A stretch of 43,430 nt of DNA from a virus: the IMG/VR virus record IMGVR_UViG_3300046796_000431, positions 1 through 43,430 of that record. One strand, given 5' to 3'. A program made the translations under genes and the position numbers. Position 1 is the stretch's first letter. Each line of letters starts with the position of its first letter. Shown here in pieces: positions 24,299 through 29,866 of this stretch. The notes below the pieces were generated by a model, which saw only the letters and a list, made by a program, of their open reading frames with translations, searched no databases and had not been told where the DNA came from.

Positions 24299-24516
24299 CA
24301 CGGCCTCCAGGTAGTGGCACGCCGCTGGGCGTCGGCGGCGCGGGGATAAGCCGCCGTGACCTGCTCGCCTTCGACGAACAGCGCCCACCCCCAACTGCGC
24401 TTCTTGCCGAACCCCGGGGGTGTCCAGCGGACCTTGCGGACCACGAACTTGCCGGAGGTGAAGACCGCTCCGTCGTCGCCCATCGTGCGGGTCCAGGCCA
24501 ACTCGACGGCGGTCAT
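24298..24516 (-). CDS. Small hypothetical protein, 72 aa
   Basis: 72 aa, beta-rich with many Trp (AWTRTMGDDGAVFTSGKFVVRKV, RWTPPGFGKKRSWGWALFVE), likely a small barrel. Not recognised. Its start overlaps the stop of the upstream gene (24513) by 4 bases, so it is the second gene of a two-gene unit. Confidence 0.6.
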   Translation of the reverse strand: MTAVELAWTRTMGDDGAVFTSGKFVVRKVRWTPPGFGKKRSWGWALFVEGEQVTAAYPRAADAQRRATTWRP

Positions 24517-24725
24517 CGCGCGGTCCGGGGGGTGTTGCTGACCTCGCGGACCTCGCCGCTGACGTACGCGCCGGACTGCATCGCCTTGTCGACCCGGGCC
24601 TGTGCGTCCTCGCGGGTCAGGCTCGCCGGGCCAAACAGCGGCAGGGCAACGGGCATTCCCTCGCGGAGCATGAACGGGACGTAGGTCGTGCGTCGCGTCC
24701 GGGTGTTGACCTTGCTGCCTGTCAT
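24513..24725 (-). CDS. Small hypothetical protein, 70 aa
   Basis: 70 aa from ATG at 24725, which has a strong ribosome binding site (aaggagg). The sequence has TRTRRTTYVPFML and a helical SLTREDAQARVDKAMQSG ending in VREVSNT. Not recognised. It is expressed from the promoter block at 24741-24795 and coupled to the downstream gene by a 4-base overlap. Confidence 0.65.
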   Translation of the reverse strand: MTGSKVNTRTRRTTYVPFMLREGMPVALPLFGPASLTREDAQARVDKAMQSGAYVSGEVREVSNTPRTAR

Positions 24726-24744
24726 TTTGGCCTCCTTGCGTCGG

Positions 24745-24782
24745 TGGGCGGTCCCCCCGCCCTTCAATACAATTCTACCATA
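24745..24782 (-). promoter_or_regulatory. TATGG-TAGAAT promoter with leader hairpin
   Basis: Minus strand: TATGG (24778-24782) directly followed by TAGAAT (24772-24777), then a leader with a GGGCGG/CCGCCC hairpin (about 24745-24762) and aaggagg before the ATG at 24725. It has the same order of elements as the plus-strand blocks at 27.3-29.2 kb. Confidence 0.65.
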
Positions 24783-24811
24783 CGATTCCCCCCGCCAGGA
24801 ACCCCCCTCCC

Positions 24812-25015
24812 TCAGGTCAGCACGCGGATCGAACGGTGGCCAGCGGGGGCGACCTCGCCGTCAGGGAAGGCGATCCAGACGCGGTTGTTCTTCACCCGGA
24901 CCACAGTTCCCGTCTGCTTCTTGCGGTGATGGTTGTTGCGGATCACCATGACGTGGGTGCCACGCTTGACCAGGCCGTAGCCGGTCGAGTCGTAGGTGCG
25001 GTCCGGGTGGGTCAT
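24812..25015 (-). CDS. Small KOW/SH3-like basic protein
   Basis: 67 aa from ATG at 25015, preceded by ggagggg. It contains LVKRGTHVMVIRNNHHRKKQTGTVVRVKNN and RVWIAFPDG, the pattern of a KOW-like beta barrel (G-x-x-V/T-x-G-TVVRVKNNRVWI) often used for RNA or ribosome contact. Very basic. A role in RNA binding is an inference. Coupled to the upstream gene (TGATG). Confidence 0.6.
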   Translation of the reverse strand: MTHPDRTYDSTGYGLVKRGTHVMVIRNNHHRKKQTGTVVRVKNNRVWIAFPDGEVAPAGHRSIRVLT

Positions 25016-25344
25016 CACCCCTCCTTGAAGGCGCTGGCGGCAGCGAGCAGAGCAGTAAGCGCGTTGGCCCGACTGGACACCTCGCCGCGCCACCACTGGA
25101 CGTCGCCGATCGCCAGCTTGTACGGACGCTCGTTGTCCAGGAAGTCGATGTTCCTGTCGCCGTACTCGGCCTGAACCCGCGCCAGCTTGGCCCAGCTGGT
25201 TCGCTGCCGATGCAGTGCCCACACCAGCTCCAGCGCGGCACGCTTGGCCTCGTTTGCCATGACCTCCGGCGTCGGCATTCCGATGAAGGTCCAGTCCTCA
25301 GGCAGCGGGGGGGACGACCTCATCGGGTTGGTCCGGCGGGTCAT
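25015..25344 (-). CDS. Hypothetical helical protein, 109 aa
   Basis: 109 aa from ATG at 25344. Mostly helical (NEAKRAALELVWALHRQRTSWAKLARVQAEYG) with an acidic/aromatic middle (DVQWWRGEVSSRANALTALLAAASAF). It is in an early operon with WhiB and overlaps the 31-aa gene upstream by 4 bases (ATGA). Not recognised. Confidence 0.6.
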   Translation of the reverse strand: MTRRTNPMRSSPPLPEDWTFIGMPTPEVMANEAKRAALELVWALHRQRTSWAKLARVQAEYGDRNIDFLDNERPYKLAIGDVQWWRGEVSSRANALTALLAAASAFKEG

Positions 25345-25436
25345 CGCTGCCCCTTGCGGATCTGCACCACCACGAGCCCGATCAGCACGGAGATGCTCGC
25401 GAGCTGAACGATGATGATGTCGAGCAGGGTGTTCAC
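25341..25436 (-). CDS. Single-TM microprotein, 31 aa
   Basis: 31 aa from GTG at 25436: a helix of about 21 hydrophobic residues (LLDIIIVQLASISVLIGLVVV) then QIRKGQR. Both ends are coupled by 4-base overlaps (GTGA and ATGA) to neighbouring genes. Together with the clean membrane helix and positive tail, this makes it a likely real gene. Confidence 0.6.
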   Translation of the reverse strand: MNTLLDIIIVQLASISVLIGLVVVQIRKGQR

Positions 25437-25609
25437 GGGAGCACGCCCTTCTTGGGGAGGCTGGCGCGGCGGTTGTTCTGCTCAATCATGACGCGGAGCA
25501 GGTCGGTGTCTGACTGGGTGGCTTCCCACGCGGATCGGTGCTTGTCCGAACCGTAGCGGTAGGGGTTACGCTGACGCCAGTTCCGCCACCATCGGCGCAC
25601 GGTCTGCAT
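25433..25609 (-). CDS. Small basic protein, 58 aa
   Basis: 58 aa from ATG at 25609 (gaggagg upstream). N-terminus is Arg/Trp-rich (VRRWWRNWRQRNPYRYG), followed by a helical SAWEATQSDTDLLRVMIEQNN. It overlaps the 3' end of whiB by 44 bases and is in the same operon. Not recognised; possibly nucleic-acid or membrane interacting. Confidence 0.6.
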   Translation of the reverse strand: MQTVRRWWRNWRQRNPYRYGSDKHRSAWEATQSDTDLLRVMIEQNNRRASLPKKGVLP

Positions 25610-25859
25610 CGGTCCTCCTCGGCTTGTGCCCGTAGGAACGGCGACGGGTTGCCGCGCGCTCTTGTTCGGTGGTACCACCCCATACGCCGAACTCGACGCC
25701 AGTGTCGAGTGCCCAGTCGAGGCATTCCTGCTCGACTGGGCAGCGGTGGCAAAACGACTTGGCTAGCTCGGCCTGGGCGATCGCCGGGCCGGTGTAGCCG
25801 ACCGGGAAGAAGATGTCGGGGTCGACGGTCCGGCAGGGCAGTCGGTTCTTCAGCGGCAC
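25566..25859 (-). CDS. whiB: WhiB-family regulator
   Basis: 97 aa from GTG at 25859, chosen because aggagg lies six bases upstream; an earlier in-frame start would add an unrelated 24 residues. Four Cys expected to hold an iron-sulphur cluster are C9, C37, C40 and C46 (CX2CX5C), with GVWGGTT at 58-64 and a basic C-terminal tail (RRRSYGHKPRR). WhiB proteins bind sigma factors and occur in actinobacteria and their phages only. It heads the leftward early operon and shares a symmetric divergent promoter with the gene at 26040. Confidence 0.9.
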   Translation of the reverse strand: MPLKNRLPCRTVDPDIFFPVGYTGPAIAQAELAKSFCHRCPVEQECLDWALDTGVEFGVWGGTTEQERAATRRRSYGHKPRRTDADRAPMVAELASA

Positions 25860-25903
25860 GGTGGGCCTCCTCTCGTCTGTGGGCAGGGTGCCCCGATACC
25901 CAC

Positions 25904-26000
25904 ATCGTATCCCATCCCTCGCCGACGGCACAATCCCCCGGCTGGTGTTGGCTTATCGCGCGACCAGGCGTTGCGGCGTCGGCGAGGGATGTGGTACGAT
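25904..26000. promoter_or_regulatory. Symmetric divergent promoter with 15-bp inverted repeat
   Basis: A perfect 15-bp inverted repeat (25913-25927 and 25977-25991) lies within two back-to-back promoters. Each arm is followed after three bases by TACGAT (-10 at 25904-25909 on minus, 25995-26000 on plus) and preceded by a -35-like TTG hexamer (minus TTGTGC at 25928-25933, plus TTGCGG at 25971-25976). Thus the repeat arm is the promoter spacer itself. It drives whiB leftward and the gene at 26040 rightward, probably under one regulator. Confidence 0.7.
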
Positions 26001-26039
26001 CGTGCCTTCGCTGCACCACCCCGATTCAGGAGGAATCCC

Positions 26040-26771
26040 ATGACCGACGTCGCGACGCAGGAGCAGAGCGTAGCCGACCCCGAGGGCACCAACGCCCCCG
26101 CTGAGGCCCAGGCCGAGAAGACCCCCAAGCCCGCCCCCGCCAAGCACGCCTGCGCCTGCCAGTTCTACGAGGTCTACAAGCCCGGCGACGAGGACCAGGT
26201 GTTCACGACCGGCTGCACCCAGGACACCGGTTCGGTGTTCGCCCAGGGCCACGACGCCCGACTCGTGTCGTTCCTGGTCGACGGCAAGGCCGACGGCTAC
26301 GAGATCCGCCACGTCAAGGACGGCGTGTCGACGTCGTACGCCACACCCGCCGAGTCCGTCGCCGACATCAGCAACGCCCTGCAGGGCAAGGCCGAGAAGG
26401 CGTGGGAGAACCGCCAGGCCCGGCTGTCGGGTGCGGCCGAGCGCAAGGCCGCCCGTGACGCGCTGAAGGCCAAGAAGGCCGCCGACCGGGAGGCCGCCAA
26501 GCAGGCCAAGGCTGCGGCTGCGGAGGCCAAGAAGGCCGAGGCCAAGAGCACGCCCAAGGCGGTCGGCGTGGAGGTCGTCGCCGGGTCGTCCGAGGGTGAC
26601 CAGACCGAGCTGCAGCCGGGCCAGGCCATCATCAAGGTCGGCAAGTTCGAGTACCTGGCGGACGTCGATGCCGACGGCAACGCGGCGTACACCGACGGTT
26701 CGGGCGCCGAGCAGGCTCGCGAGCGCGACGGTTACCAGCTGCTGCGGGCGTACGAGGCTCCGGCGGTCTGA
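26040..26771 (+). CDS. CxC/GHDA-motif protein with Ala/Lys-rich helix
   Basis: 243 aa. After a disordered acidic N-terminus, residues 39-85 hold HACACQFYEVY, TGCTQDTGSVFAQGHDARLVSFLV (Cys triplet with GHDA). Then comes a long Ala/Lys/Arg/Glu helix (about 125-185), like a histone-tail or coiled coil. A C-terminal module (IIKVGKFEYLADVDADGNAAY) is shared with the protein at 27330. I infer nucleic-acid binding or a nucleoid-like role. Transcribed from the divergent promoter with whiB; ribosome binding site caggagg. Confidence 0.65.
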   Translation: MTDVATQEQSVADPEGTNAPAEAQAEKTPKPAPAKHACACQFYEVYKPGDEDQVFTTGCTQDTGSVFAQGHDARLVSFLVDGKADGYEIRHVKDGVSTSYATPAESVADISNALQGKAEKAWENRQARLSGAAERKAARDALKAKKAADREAAKQAKAAAAEAKKAEAKSTPKAVGVEVVAGSSEGDQTELQPGQAIIKVGKFEYLADVDADGNAAYTDGSGAEQARERDGYQLLRAYEAPAV

Positions 26772-26785
26772 CCCCGAACACACAG

Positions 26786-26815
26786 CGGCCCCCGTTTCAC
26801 GTGAAACGGGGGCCG
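26786..26815. repeat. parS-like site in a perfect 30-bp palindrome
   Basis: The 14-bp core GTTTCACGTGAAAC (26794-26807) is identical to the ParB-binding parS consensus of actinobacteria. It is embedded in a perfect 30-bp palindrome with GC-rich outer arms, between converging genes. The palindrome can also act as a transcription terminator on either strand. A second 30-bp palindrome with the same core lies at 30982 and a one-mismatch core at 28171. Confidence 0.75.
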
Positions 26816-26830
26816 ACCTGTGGGTTGGGG

Positions 26831-27085
26831 TCAGCGGCCCTGGCGCTCGGGCCAGTCGTTGGCGACGATTCGGTGCGGCTCGACCGGGGTCTCGTCCGTC
26901 GAGTCGACGAAGCGGCCGTCGGCGGTGACCGGACGGCCAGAGATCGAATCGTGGTAACCGGCGTCCTCGACGTCGGCGGGGGCGTCGACCGGCTGCGGCT
27001 CCTGGGTCGGCTCGGCGGCGGGCGGGTCGACGGGCGGTGTTGCAGCCGGGTCGTTGCCGGGGGCGTCTTTCTTGATCACGGGCAT
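26831..27085 (-). CDS. Pro/Asp-rich small protein, 84 aa
   Basis: 84 aa, highly acidic and Pro/Ala-rich (residues 8-40), then GYHDSISGRPVTADGRFVDS and VEPHRIVANDWPERQGR. Low-complexity N-terminus suggests disorder. The ATG has a good ribosome binding site (caggagg). Minus-strand -10-like TATGAT lies around 27123-27128. Not recognised. It converges on the 26040 gene across the parS palindrome. Confidence 0.6.
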   Translation of the reverse strand: MPVIKKDAPGNDPAATPPVDPPAAEPTQEPQPVDAPADVEDAGYHDSISGRPVTADGRFVDSTDETPVEPHRIVANDWPERQGR

Positions 27086-27329
27086 GGTTCAGTCCTCCTG
27101 GTCTGGTGGTTCGCTGCCGCCCGATCATACCACGGGCGCTGTCAGCCTGCACGGCGGGGAAAACGCTTGCCCGGACCCGTCGAGGAAAACGCTTGCCTGT
27201 GGGCGACCGACAGTGTGATGAAGATCACATCCTCGAGGTGTGCATCAGTAAATTCCTGTTTGGGCGGGGATACGGTAGAATTGAATTCAGAAGGGCGGGG
27301 GAGCCGCCCACCAAGCAAAGGAGACCAAA
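27086..27329. promoter_or_regulatory. Divergent control region with CRP-like dyad and direct repeats
   Basis: 244 bases without a gene between divergent genes. It holds a 14-bp direct repeat GGAAAACGCTTGCC (27158-27171 and 27184-27197), a perfect TGTGA-N6-TCACA dyad (27214-27229), TAGAAT (27276-27281) and a GGGCGG/CCGCCC leader hairpin (27293-27309) before a ribosome binding site (aaggag). The dyad is centred about 66 bases upstream of the expected start site, a usual activator distance. Confidence 0.6.
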
Positions 27330-27854
27330 ATGTCGAAGACCGTCGCTTGCGCCTGCCGCTCCTTCGAGTTCGGCTCGTACGACCCGGACACCGAGCAGGA
27401 CGACACGTACACCACCGAGTGCGCCCAGACCACGACCCGGGTGTTCGCCCAGGGCCACGACGCCAAGCTGGTCGGCTTCCTGGTCCGGGCCGAGCTGGCG
27501 GGCGAGGAGATCTCGTTGATCGACGGCGGGATGCGGACGAGCTTCGGCGCGGTCACGGCAGCGCGGGCCATCAGCGAGGCGCTGGCGGCCAAGGCGCAGG
27601 CGCAGCTCGACGCGGCAAAGGCCCGGCTCGCCAAGGCGGCGGCCCGGGAGGCCAGCAAGACCGCCCGCAAGTCGGCCAAGGCAGCGGCCCCCAAGCCCGA
27701 GGCCAAGCCCGAGCCGACGACCCGCGACGCCAAGATCAAGGTCGGCCGCTGGACCTACGACGCGACGATCGACACGGCCACCGGCGAGGCGACCTACTCC
27801 AAGAAGCTGGGCGGGGCGGTCACAGTCGAGCAGGGCGGCTACCAGGAGGTCTGA
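27330..27854 (+). CDS. CxC/GHDA-motif protein, paralogue of 26040
   Basis: 174 aa. CACRSFEFGSY at residues 7-17, TECAQTTTRVFAQGHDAKLVGFLV (about 29-52), a GGMRTSFG turn, an Ala/Lys-rich helix (about 75-125) and a C-terminal KVGRWTYDATIDTATGEATY. The order of modules matches the 26040 protein without its disordered N-terminus, so these are diverged duplicates. The Cys and His positions suggest metal binding. It is under the CRP-like dyad and the TAGAAT promoter. Confidence 0.65.
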   Translation: MSKTVACACRSFEFGSYDPDTEQDDTYTTECAQTTTRVFAQGHDAKLVGFLVRAELAGEEISLIDGGMRTSFGAVTAARAISEALAAKAQAQLDAAKARLAKAAAREASKTARKSAKAAAPKPEAKPEPTTRDAKIKVGRWTYDATIDTATGEATYSKKLGGAVTVEQGGYQEV

Positions 27855-27863
27855 GGAAGCCAA

Positions 27864-27932
27864 CCGCCCCGGGGGATTCCCCCGGGGCGGGTCCGTATGG
27901 TACAATAGAATTGGAGGGCGGGAGGACCGCCC
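27864..27932 (+). promoter_or_regulatory. Cassette: terminator hairpin, TATGG-TACAAT, leader hairpin
   Basis: A 12-bp stem with ATT loop (27864-27890) ends the upstream gene. It is followed by TATGG-TACAAT (27896-27906), a leader hairpin GGGCGG/CCGCCC (27916-27932) and gaggagg before the ATG at 27952. This is the most complete copy of the repeated regulatory block. Confidence 0.75.
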
Positions 27933-27951
27933 CAGGACGCGAGGAGGAACC

Positions 27952-28137
27952 ATGGACTTCCTGGTCATTCACGCCGCTGGCGAGTTCATCGCGCGCAGCG
28001 CCACCAAGACCGCTGGCGAGGTCGCTGAGGTCATCGCCGACCGCTGGGGGCTGGACATCGAGTCGATCGGCAAGGCGACCACCGACGACATCGCGGCCAA
28101 CCTGGGGCAGATCACGGAGATCGACCAGGACGTCTGA
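27952..28137 (+). CDS. Small acidic protein, 61 aa
   Basis: 61 aa: MDFLVIHAAGEFIARS then AGEVAEVIADRWGLDIESIGKAT and a helical tail, an alpha/beta mini-fold. Acidic throughout. Not recognised. It has its own promoter and a perfect hairpin terminator (28143-28168), so it is a single-gene unit. Confidence 0.6.
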   Translation: MDFLVIHAAGEFIARSATKTAGEVAEVIADRWGLDIESIGKATTDDIAANLGQITEIDQDV

Positions 28138-28142
28138 CAACC

Positions 28143-28168
28143 GGCGGGGGGCCGACCGGCCCCCCGCC
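28143..28168 (+). terminator. Terminator hairpin
   Basis: A GC-only 12-bp inverted repeat (28143-28154 with 28157-28168) five bases after the stop at 28137. Given its very short centre, about 10 bp would pair with a 6-base loop. A parS-like core begins three bases further on. Confidence 0.7.
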
Positions 28169-28170
28169 CC

Positions 28171-28184
28171 GTTCCACGTGAAAC
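28171..28184. repeat. parS-like site, one mismatch
   Basis: GTTCCACGTGAAAC differs from the parS core at one position in the left half (T to C). It lies in the short leader of the gene starting at 28199, next to a terminator hairpin. Third member of the parS-like group. Confidence 0.6.
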
Positions 28185-28198
28185 AGGGAAGGGGAGCC

Positions 28199-28363
28199 AT
28201 GGACGACGAGCAGTTCTTCAACGACGTGGCGGTTCTGACCGAGGCGAGCCGGGTAAGCTCTTCGTTCGCTGCCAAGGTGATGGACGGCGGCACCGACGAG
28301 CAGCTCGACGCGCTGGTCATCGAGGCGCGGGCGATCGTGGATGAGGCAGCGAACGAAGCATGA
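28199..28363 (+). CDS. Small acidic helical protein, 54 aa
   Basis: 54 aa, all helical in appearance (EQFFNDVAVLTEASRV, FAAKVMDGGTDEQLDALVIEA), acidic. Ribosome binding site ggaagggg. Not recognised. Overlaps the next gene's alternative start. No promoter of the TATGG type precedes it, so it is probably read from upstream or from an unseen start. Confidence 0.55.
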   Translation: MDDEQFFNDVAVLTEASRVSSSFAAKVMDGGTDEQLDALVIEARAIVDEAANEA

Positions 28364-28383
28364 CAACCAAGCAGGAGGACCGA

Positions 28384-28560
28384 ATGGGCAACGACCCGAA
28401 GAACGTGAAGAAGCTGGTCACCGACCACACCAAGCCGAAGAAGCCACCCAAGGCCGAGCGGATCAAGGCAGCCAAGACGATGCGGACCCGCAAGCCGACG
28501 AAGAAGGGGCCGCCGGAGAACGTGCTGGCGCTGATCGTCAAGCACCTGCGAGGTCAGTGA
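28384..28560 (+). CDS. Small very basic protein, 58 aa
   Basis: 58 aa from ATG 28384, chosen because caggagg ends six bases upstream; ATG 28360 (66 aa, overlapping the previous stop) is possible. It is very rich in Lys/Arg (KNVKKLVTDHTKPKKPPKAERIK) with a C-terminal hydrophobic helix. A DNA- or RNA-binding role is an inference from charge only. Confidence 0.6.
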   Translation: MGNDPKNVKKLVTDHTKPKKPPKAERIKAAKTMRTRKPTKKGPPENVLALIVKHLRGQ

Positions 28561-28566
28561 GGACAC

Positions 28567-28633
28567 CCGCCCGGGGGATTCCCCCGGGCGGTACCATATG
28601 GTAGAATAGAGTTGATGGGGCGAGCAGCGCCCC
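28567..28633 (+). promoter_or_regulatory. Cassette: terminator hairpin, TATGG-TAGAAT, leader hairpin
   Basis: An 11-bp stem with ATT loop (28567-28591), TATGG-TAGAAT (28597-28607), a GGGGCG/CGCCCC leader hairpin (28617-28633) and caggagg before the ATG at 28655. It has the same order and spacing as the block at 27864. Confidence 0.75.
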
Positions 28634-28654
28634 ACGCGCGAACAGGAGGAGCCA

Positions 28655-28903
28655 ATGGCCAAGATCCCGGGCGAGGGTGGGGGCCGACGCAAGATCGGCA
28701 CCGACAAGGGGACGCCGACCGCTGGCACCAAGGGCGGCACCCGAGGCCGCCCGAACGCAAACAACAGCCATACCAACTCGAACGACCTGTCGTCTGGGTC
28801 GGCCCGGCAGGGCCAGGGTCGCCAGGCCAGTGGCCGTGAGGGACGCGGCCGGATCGCCGGTTACGTCGCCGACCTGATCACCGGCAAGCATCGCAAGGGC
28901 TGA
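28655..28903 (+). CDS. Gly/Arg-rich small protein, 82 aa
   Basis: 82 aa, low-complexity: IPGEGGGRRKIGTDKGTPT, TRGRPNANNSH and SGREGRGRIAGYVADLITGK. It is basic, Gly/Arg/Asn/Ser-rich, likely disordered except for the last 18 residues. This composition is seen in RNA- or DNA-binding tails. Not recognised. Single-gene unit between two regulatory blocks. Confidence 0.55.
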   Translation: MAKIPGEGGGRRKIGTDKGTPTAGTKGGTRGRPNANNSHTNSNDLSSGSARQGQGRQASGREGRGRIAGYVADLITGKHRKG

Positions 28904-28912
28904 TCAAGCCGA

Positions 28913-28956
28913 CCGCCCCGGGGGGATTCCCTCGGGGCGGTTCCGTATGGTAAAAT
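28913..28956 (+). promoter_or_regulatory. Cassette: terminator hairpin plus leaderless TATGG-TAAAAT
   Basis: A hairpin (28913-28940; 8 bp plus inner G/C with a bulge) followed by TATGG-TAAAAT (28946-28956). The ATG at 28963 lies six bases after the -10, so transcription would begin at the A of ATG. This copy lacks the leader hairpin and ribosome binding site, unlike its near-identical twin at 29134. Confidence 0.7.
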
Positions 28957-28962
28957 AAAAAT

Positions 28963-29124
28963 ATGGAAGAGATCAAGATCACCGCTCACACAGTCAAGAT
29001 CGCGCGGCGCGCGGGGATCGGTGCGGACCGCGACCTGACCCAATGTGAACTTGACCAGATCGAAACCCGTAAGACCGAGCAAGCCGCACGTCTGGCGCGC
29101 ATTGCGGCCCGTCGCCAGGGCTGA
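28963..29124 (+). CDS. Small basic helical protein, 53 aa
   Basis: 53 aa from ATG 28963, probably a leaderless message (see the preceding promoter). Sequence: an N-terminal EEIKITAHTVKIARRAG, then a coiled-coil-like helix DLTQCELDQIETRKTEQAAR and a basic end. The first half could be a degenerate helix-turn-helix. Not recognised. Confidence 0.55.
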   Translation: MEEIKITAHTVKIARRAGIGADRDLTQCELDQIETRKTEQAARLARIAARRQG

Positions 29125-29178
29125 TCAAGCCGACCGCCCCGGGGGGATTCCCTCGGGGCGGTTCCATATGGTAAAATA
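29117..29178 (+). repeat. Second copy of a 62-bp direct repeat (promoter block)
   Basis: Positions 29117-29178 repeat 28896-28957 with one mismatch (A29166 against G28945). The repeat covers the end of the upstream gene, its stop, the terminator hairpin (29134-29161) and TATGG-TAAAAT (-10 at 29172-29177). It points to recent duplication of the whole regulatory unit. Downstream the copies differ: this one drives a gene with a normal leader and ribosome binding site. Confidence 0.75.
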
Positions 29179-29226
29179 GAACTAGCGCGGGGGGCCTGCC
29201 CCCGCCCCGCCCGACAGGAGCCCAAG

Positions 29227-29391
29227 ATGCGCCGCAACCGCCCGCTCGCCGTTTTCCTCGCCTTTGACGCCGTGGCGCTGGTCCTGCTGGCGATGTTCGC
29301 CGGGATCAGCCACCCCGACCTGACGGCAGCGCTCGCCGGGGTGCTCGGCGCGGTGGCCTACGTGCAGTGGCGCGGCCCCCGGAAGGGCTGA
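29227..29391 (+). CDS. Two-TM membrane protein, 54 aa
   Basis: 54 aa from ATG 29227 with a ribosome binding site (acaggag). Two hydrophobic helices (LAVFLAFDAVALVLLAMFAG and LTAALAGVLGAVAYVQW) flanked by basic ends (MRRNR, RGPRKG). Not recognised; such topology would suit a holin-like or superinfection-related protein. Followed by a strong hairpin (29408-29443). Confidence 0.6.
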   Translation: MRRNRPLAVFLAFDAVALVLLAMFAGISHPDLTAALAGVLGAVAYVQWRGPRKG

Positions 29392-29407
29392 CGCCGGACG
29401 GGCCAGC

Positions 29408-29443
29408 AGCGGCCCCCATCCGCCATACCGGCGGGGGGCCGCT
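29408..29443. terminator. Hairpin between converging genes
   Basis: A 10-bp stem (29408-29417 with 29434-29443) with extra G/C pairing inside. It lies between the end of the plus-strand 54-aa gene and the end of the minus-strand 33-aa gene, so it can end both transcripts. Confidence 0.65.
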
Positions 29444-29458
29444 GATTTGTCCCGTGAG

Positions 29459-29560
29459 TCAGGAGACGGCAAGGACGGACGCCGCGACGGACAGGGCGAC
29501 GTACCCGGCACCGACGACCACCGCAAGAGCCCCGAGGTGACGATCGATCCAAGCAAGCAT
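29459..29560 (-). CDS. Single-TM microprotein, 33 aa
   Basis: 33 aa from ATG at 29560 (gaggaaa and ggagg upstream): MLAWIDRHLG then a 20-residue hydrophobic, Ala/Val-rich helix. Last gene of the leftward nucleotide-metabolism operon. It has a clean topology and ribosome binding site but no other support. Confidence 0.5.
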   Translation of the reverse strand: MLAWIDRHLGALAVVVGAGYVALSVAASVLAVS

Positions 29561-29575
29561 TTTCCTCGAACCTCC

Positions 29576-29866
29576 CTACCAGCTGGCGATTGATGGGCCG
29601 GGCGGGAACCCGCAAATATGGTTGCCGCCGGAGTCATCGCAGGACGCACGATGAAGGTGTTGCTCCGGCTGTGTGCTGGGGGCGACCAGCTTCCCTTGCG
29701 GCTCGGGTACCATCAGGAAGTCGGCGAGCTGGACCACCGACACTGTCCGTTCGCCCAGCGTCGGGGGTTTCCATCCGTCGGCGTAGCCGCGTGCGTTGGT
29801 CGGCGGGTTGGAGACCCACGCCGACACGATCTCGTTGGCGAGCTTCATCGCCTCCTCGCGGGTCAC
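29576..29866 (-). CDS. Hypothetical protein, 96 aa
   Basis: 96 aa from GTG at 29866, overlapping the upstream stop (GTGA); ATG at 29848 would give 90 aa. It contains an N-terminal helix (MKLANEIVSAWVSN), GYADGWKPPTLGERTVSV and VQLADFLMVPEPQG, with a Ser/His/Cys-rich end (ASCDDSGGNHICGFPPG). Not recognised. It is in the dUTPase operon. Confidence 0.55.
   Translation of the reverse strand: MTREEAMKLANEIVSAWVSNPPTNARGYADGWKPPTLGERTVSVVQLADFLMVPEPQGKLVAPSTQPEQHLHRASCDDSGGNHICGFPPGPSIASW

Noticed and set aside
27158-27197. Direct repeats as a CRISPR array
   Set aside because: Only two copies, 14 bp each with a 12-base gap, in a promoter region. No array structure or cas genes.
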